Assembly: GCA_049999725.1 (NCBI GenBank)
Contig: JBNGIS010033926.1
Location: 1 to 64,000, forward strand
DNA length: 64,000 bases
Reading direction: 5' to 3'
From: Haplomitrium mnioides
Lineage: Eukaryota; Marchantiophyta; Haplomitriopsida; Calobryales
The position numbers and the translations under genes were made by a program. Below, piece after piece: positions 59,131 to 64,000 of the stretch. The notes under the pieces are model-generated. The model made no database searches. It had not been told where the DNA came from and saw only the letters and a program-made list of their open reading frames with translations. The first letter of the stretch is position 1. Every line of letters begins with the position of its first letter.

Positions 59131-59600
59131 CACACTTCTACAATCGAGAATAAAGATTGTAAACGTTCTATTTTTGCAACAAACTCTGTGCATGCAAAAG
59201 ATTTTGATTTTAATTTGGAATCTAAAAGTAAAAACAAGTACAAAGCTCTTCTTCAAAGTCAAACACTGCCAAAGATTTAAATTCTTACAACAAAGTCTTA
59301 AAAAGAAAAAAAATTAGTCAATTTGCGCAGATGCTTCAGTGAAATAATAACCTTAAAAGTTGAAAACAAAATACTTATATTTTGTAGATGAAAATATTTC
59401 TACGAAGCAAATAAAAATATTAACTTTGAGTTAAAGTTTCATTTATAGAGAACAACATTCAACTTGGAATGATTAACGATCACAAGTTCAAGTTGGCAAA
59501 AAATCCAACAAGTTGCTAAGAACAATTTTCAAATACTTTTGGAAATGATCATCCTAAATTATACCAGATTTGCAAATACAAAATATCAAAGAAAAGTTTT
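59131..59600. other. AT-rich spacer, no gene seen
   Basis: Poly(A)-rich and AT-rich sequence between the palindromic repeats and the end of the minus-strand pseudogene. Nothing further is supported. Confidence 0.5.
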
Positions 59601-61349
59601 GAAGGACTTTAGTTGCTGGTCTGGATTTCTTCAGATTCATCTTCAAAAGATTCATCAAGGTTTGCTTGATCTGTCTCAATGTTCATGACACTAATTGAAT
59701 CTCTTTGAAACATTTCAAGATTAAGGGTTGTTTGTCTTTCGTACTCAAATAGATTTGCTTTAATGGTAGCGAGAGTGGTTTTCCTCAATTGGTTTTTCTA
59801 GGTGAGTAGAAAATCAAACAACAAAATCGTGATTTGTGTCAAATTAACTATATCAATATGTAACTTGGATTTGCGTTTTCCTTTTGTTGCTACTATTTTA
59901 TCTTGTAAGTATTGACCAGAAAATACATCTTCAACCAAATAAGCAAACCATTGAGCTCATACTCGTTTTCGGTTTGGCGGATCTTCCTCATCAAATGACA
60001 AAAATTTGAGAACTTTGGCAACCCAAAATGATATGCTCTTTGGATCTAGAAACGTAGCAACACAAATAAATATTCTAGCTTTCAAATCATATAGATTGTA
60101 AAATTTATGCTTGTATCGAGTATTGTGCAAAAGAGTCCCTTCTCGCGGTTTAAGTGCTCCATCAAGGATTGCTCAATGTGTAGAAAGTATTTGCTGTACT
60201 GGAGTATCTTCTCCTATTTGTAGAGCTTGAAGCTGAGAATCTGGACAAGCATTTTGAAAATCATTACAAGTGTTTGACTATTGTGAAGGTGGAAAGGTAA
60301 ATTATGCTTCGAGTCGTCGTCTTTTTTTTTTAAGTACATAAGCTGCAATCTCTTGTTAGGTAAGGAGAAAGTCATTCCACCATTGAATACCAGAATCTAT
60401 AAAGAACTTGTAGTAGTTCTCACTTATGTTGTCCCTTATTGAAATTACCACTTTCTCGGCATCCACTTCTTTTTCTTCCTTTTGAGATCGTTTGATTTCA
60501 GAATATACCTTGAGAGGAATCAACATTGAACTTAAAATTTCTCTGTCCACTTCAGGTATGCACTTTAGTTGACAAATACTATCTATAGGTAGCCAAAATT
60601 CATCTGTTGAGAACTGTTTGCTCCAAATCTTTGCTTTGGAATCATTTAATTGGAACTTGAATTGTTGATTAAAAGTAATATCATGTATCCTTTGAACCAG
60701 AGAAGGACTTTGCTACAAAAACATTTTGAAATCCCAATTTTCCAACAAAAGAGTCACGTGAGGTTTAAGATTATAGGATAATTGATGCGCCTTGCTTAGA
60801 CTGGTGATTGTAAAAGCTTTGACACAGTTTAAACATTTCGAGAATCGGCTGAATATTTGATTAATTTGATCATGAGTATGGCCAACTATGAGAAATCCCA
60901 CCTTGATTTTTCGAAAACATTCTTAGCAATAAGGAGACTAAGATACCCAAATATAATCGAATTCTTATTCTCTCGTGTCATGTTGTCCAACTAAAGATAC
61001 AAAGTTGGAAGCAGCGAGCTTTCAAAGTCGCATAATATTTTGTTAAGCATAGTAACTGTCAAATTGCAATTGCTTCTCAAGTTTTTGTATGTTAAGAAGA
61101 TCCTTTAAGAGAGAGCATGATTGAATATTAAGGCACCAACAACATGCACACCCACCAAACAATCTTTATCAATATTTTTTTATGGCAATAGCGAGTGTGG
61201 AGTAGCATTTTTCGTCTGATCCATTCCATCAATGACAATTTCCAAGTACTTTTGACAATCGGCATAATATTTTCTTCGATGGTTTGCAAGTTTTGATCTT
61301 TGTTTCATTTTTTGGTTATGATGAAGAAATAATTGGCAATTATATTTGA

Positions 61350-62109
61350 CTGCATTAATCCAAAACAAGAATGATATCAAACTAATTTAGTAAAACATGT
61401 GTCGATACTTGTAACTTCAAAACACAACCTTAGGTGTAAATAATATTCAAGGCATCTTAAACAAATGTTTGAAATTATTGAAACGAAACACTTTGTAAGA
61501 GATAAAAAACAAACTTTAGGCAATTTGAAAACAGGAAAATCTATTTGGAAAAGAAAAAAACAAGATTTGCAAAAAAAGGTTACAAGATCACATCCTCTGA
61601 GCGTTTAGGATGAGTGGAGGCAACAACAGATTGTATGCACGCATAGGACCAATACAACAACACTAATATTATGGCTTGTTGTGAATGTTGTCGCGACTTG
61701 TTTTAAAAGAATCAAGAACAAATCCTATGCATGCATAGGATTTGCAAACAACAAAAACAATTTTTTCAAATTTTTTTTACAACGACTCTTCATTAAAAGG
61801 AACAAAAGCAGAACTTGTTACAAGGCTAAGGTCACAACAACAATCAAATTCATTTTGTGGCTTTAGTCAACTGCAGAAAAGATTAAATTGAAATATAAAA
61901 CAATAGAGTTTATACAAGCATAGGCTCTCTTCTCAACACTCAACTTGCTAAGAACTATTTGACTCCAATCTTCTTTGCTAAATAACTTCAAAAAAGTATA
62001 TCTGTTAACTGTATATTTAGAAAATATAACATCTCTAGAACTAAGCTTTGAGTCTAGAAAAAAAACGATGGATTAGCCAAAGATGTCAAAACAAAAAAAA
62101 GTTTGTTAC
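61350..62109 (-). other. Predicted intron (760 bp, phase 1) in the transposase-like gene
   Basis: The donor reads GAGAAAG|GTAACA (intron starts at 62109) and the acceptor TTTTGGATTAATGCAG|TC (intron ends at 61350). Both have GT-AG consensus and the codon phase is kept across the junction. The interior is AT-rich, full of stops and lacks protein homology, while both flanks are coding. It contains TGCACGCATAGG (61634) and ATGCATGCATAGG (61721) motifs. Confidence 0.55.
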
Positions 62110-63494
62110 CTTTCTCGGACTTCAAGATAGATTTTTCTCGCAAAGATTTTATTTCTTCTCATGTTTCACAAACAGCAAATCTATTGCGTTTTGGAATTTT
62201 CACATTTGGAAAATGAGTTCTCCAATGTTTTGTAAAACCCGAGAAACTGATAATACAATGGGGATCTTTCTCTTTCAAATAAGTGGTGTAATAGTCATAA
62301 ACTTTCCATTTTGTAAAATTATCCAACAAGTTGTACACTTCGTGAGTGGGCATTCTCTTGCAATGTCCTTGGAAAAAAAATTTCATCCACTCACGAACAA
62401 AAACTCCTTTAGTAGACAATTCTCTTTTTCCAAAAATGCCTCTAGGATGTGCATTGTTTAGATTTTGAATCCTTTGGATTCTATCATTCCCTATTGCTAA
62501 TATCAATTTGAAGGCTCTTCTACAGACAAAGGTATTGCAAGGCAGTGTAAACCAATTTTCGACATCAGAATCTATTCTTGGTGTTCCCACTATATCGTGA
62601 TATCATGTTTCTTCATGCTTTGTTGAAAGTACGTTTCTCTCACAATTTTCAAAAACTTTGTCTTGCACAACAACAAGCAATTATTTTGACAACAAGAAAT
62701 TCTATTCAATCTAGAAATGGATATTGGATCCAGCTTTTTCTTCACAAAGCTCTCGTCATGATGGACTTTCCGCAAAGAATTTTTGCATAAGGTGTTTACC
62801 CGCTTGGGTTTATGCTCAGATAAGGAGTTCTTATGTTGTGCTGGATGATTCGGTTTGTAAGCGAATCCAGCAATAGAAGATAGTTCATCCGGAAGATCTT
62901 GGTCGTCATCGTAAACACTGTTTGTTCTGTCATAGAATATTTTTGAGATATGAGTTTTTTCCAAGGGATTGGGAGAATTGCACCATTCCGAAACCGAATC
63001 TTGATCAATATTTCCATTAGAAAAAAATGTTTTTTGAAATAAAATCGGTGCCCTTGGCGATAACTCCAAAGAAATGTTGATTGATTGAGACTCTTTGCTA
63101 GAATCATTTTCTAAACTATCGCCTAAAGATTCCTCCAAAAGAATTCGATTTTTTTTCAGATGTCCCAATCTCTTTACGAGGTGCAACTTGAAAAAAAATC
63201 ACTCGTTGTTTGAGTGGAGAGAGTGGCTGATCTCCAAAGTTAAAACTATCTAGAGATTATATGTTGTTTGTGTTCTGGAAAGATACACTTTGATCATAAA
63301 TATCGATGTCTCTCTCAGATGTGGACAAAGAAAGTTCTACAATCGTCTGAATTCTCTTTGTTGAGCTTTTTCTTTTTCAGACATTTTGGAATACTCAGAA
63401 GAAACATTCAACTTCGACCGCTTGATGGGTAACAAAGATCTTTTGCTGGAGGAAGATTGTTTCTTTAGATCTCTGTGAGCACTAAGTTCCCTCT

Positions 63495-63605
63495 TTGATC
63501 CTTTGCACGCAAAATGTTGAGTCGTTAATCCTATATGCGTATTGGTTTCACTCTTTGATCCAATGCGCGCATAGGGTTGAGTCCTTTATCCTTTGTGCAC
63601 ATGGA
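63495..63605. repeat. Second cluster of TGCGCGCATAGG-type motifs
   Basis: Variants at about 63505 (TTGCACGCAAA), 63532 (TATATGCGTATTGG), 63562 (AATGCGCGCATAGGG) and 63593 (TTGTGCACATGG), spaced about 30 bp. They lie in or just before the first exon of the transposase-like gene. Confidence 0.6.
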
Positions 63606-63657
63606 GTTCACCTTCTCGATCTTTCTTGGCGAAGCAATCTAATTCAACAGAAGTCAT

Positions 63658-64000
63658 CTTTTTCCCAATATACTCGTCATCATACTTGACGCTTTTGTTA
63701 CTCCATCGCTTAACTTCCGAAAATTGGCATTTGATTGAATCTCAATCTGCTTGTCAAAAGTAACACTCTTCTATGAAGATGAATCTTGAAATTCTAATCT
63801 CTTCTTGCCTTAAAGAACTCTAGCCATTTAAAAGACTCACAAAAACTAAGCTATTTCAAGAAACTATTTTAACAAATATTATAAAACTCTTACAACGCTC
63901 TCAAATGATGCAATTTTGTCGTTTTTTTTGCAAAACGACAAAATTAAGAACTTTTTAGGAAGGAAAAGAAAAAAAGAAACTAGAAAGATGAAAACGAGCA
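63658..64000. other. AT-rich sequence at the right window edge
   Basis: No gene is seen. It includes a perfect hairpin (63912-63945). It may be the upstream region of the transposase-like gene. Confidence 0.5.
63912..63945. repeat. Perfect 14-bp inverted repeat (hairpin)
   Basis: AATTTTGTCGTTTT (63912-63925) and AAAACGACAAAATT (63932-63945) are exact reverse complements with a 6-nt loop TTTTGC. Confidence 0.85.

Larger units (their letters stand above)
59600..63657 (-). pseudogene. Transposase-like protein gene of the DUF7869 type, degenerate
   Basis: Read on the minus strand in order: a possible start at ATG 63657; N-terminal text with SSIAGFAYKPNHPAQHKN; a Cys-rich stretch ISCCQNNCLLLCKTKFLKIV (about 62700-62640); CRRAFKLILAIGNDRIQRIQ; VREWMKFFFQGHCKRMPTHE; DNFTKWKVYDYYT; FPNVKIPKRNRFAVC. 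After a predicted intron come YLEIVIDGMDQTKNATPH (61215-61232 for IDGMDQ), VHVVGALIF, LDNMTRENKNSIIFGYLSLL (about 60990-60930), GFLIVGHTHDQINQIFSRFS (about 60905-60845) and a long C-terminal region to about 59620. From memory, proteins annotated with DUF7869 share the DGMDQ, LDN and GHTHxxIDQ motifs; I infer an RNase H-like catalytic core. At least three frameshifts (near 62590, 61185 and 60905) and several stops make it a pseudogene. It could be a transposon gene or a decayed host gene. Confidence 0.6.

Noticed and set aside
1-64000. tRNA or rRNA genes
   Set aside because: I looked for cloverleaf-like A and B box words and rRNA core words while reading and saw none I could defend; a tRNAscan or Infernal run would be decisive.

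Overview
The window is repeat-dense plant nuclear DNA. I found no ordinary host gene I can defend. Almost everything is transposable-element sequence: three copies of one Ty1/copia family, at least three Ty3/gypsy elements, one solo LTR, one L1-type LINE, a 34-bp tandem array, and at the right end a degenerate gene of a widespread transposase-like protein family. The nesting, LTRs of about 3 kb and heavy decay suggest a large seed-plant genome, gymnosperm-like in style, but I cannot name the species. Three runs of N (18651-18750, 29207-29306, 40379-40778) mark scaffold gaps inside repeats.

Layout. 1-4000 is the 3' half of a + strand gypsy element (RT, RNase H, integrase, LTR-like end). It abuts, and probably lies nested in, the 5' leader of copia copy A (about 4001-11107), whose 3' LTR is cut off after about 80 bp. 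An undefined 0.28-kb spacer and about 92 copies of a 34-bp repeat (11390-14535) follow. Copia copy B (14536-20118, minus strand) is cut within its integrase. Copy B meets copy C (20109-27459, plus strand) head to head at a perfect 10-bp palindrome, forming an imperfect inverted repeat with arms of about 5.6 kb. Copy C is split in its RNase H region by an 11.9-kb minus-strand gypsy element (27460-39365) with a perfect 5-bp target-site duplication (CTTGT); copy C resumes at 39366 and ends in its 3' LTR at the gap.

From 40779 comes a purine-rich stretch that was split by a solo LTR (41281-43760) of the same large-LTR superfamily, then a LINE with a DUF4283/CCHC ORF1 and an endonuclease/RT ORF2 (45106-50667). 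A gag-like fragment, an LTR with eight internal tandem units (about 52290-54793) and the leader and gag of another + strand gypsy element (to about 57900) follow. The last 6 kb is AT-rich. It carries, on the minus strand, a broken gene with IDGMDQ, LDN and GHTHDQINQ motifs (as in proteins annotated with DUF7869), a well-formed predicted GT-AG intron, and clusters of the palindromic motif TATGCGCGCATA on both sides and in the intron.

All reverse transcriptases whose catalytic box I could read are mutated there or interrupted by stops, so the autonomous elements appear dead. The most interesting features are the right-end transposase-like locus with its palindromic motifs, the head-to-head copia pair, the 34-bp array that is open in all three minus frames, and the precise nested insertions.
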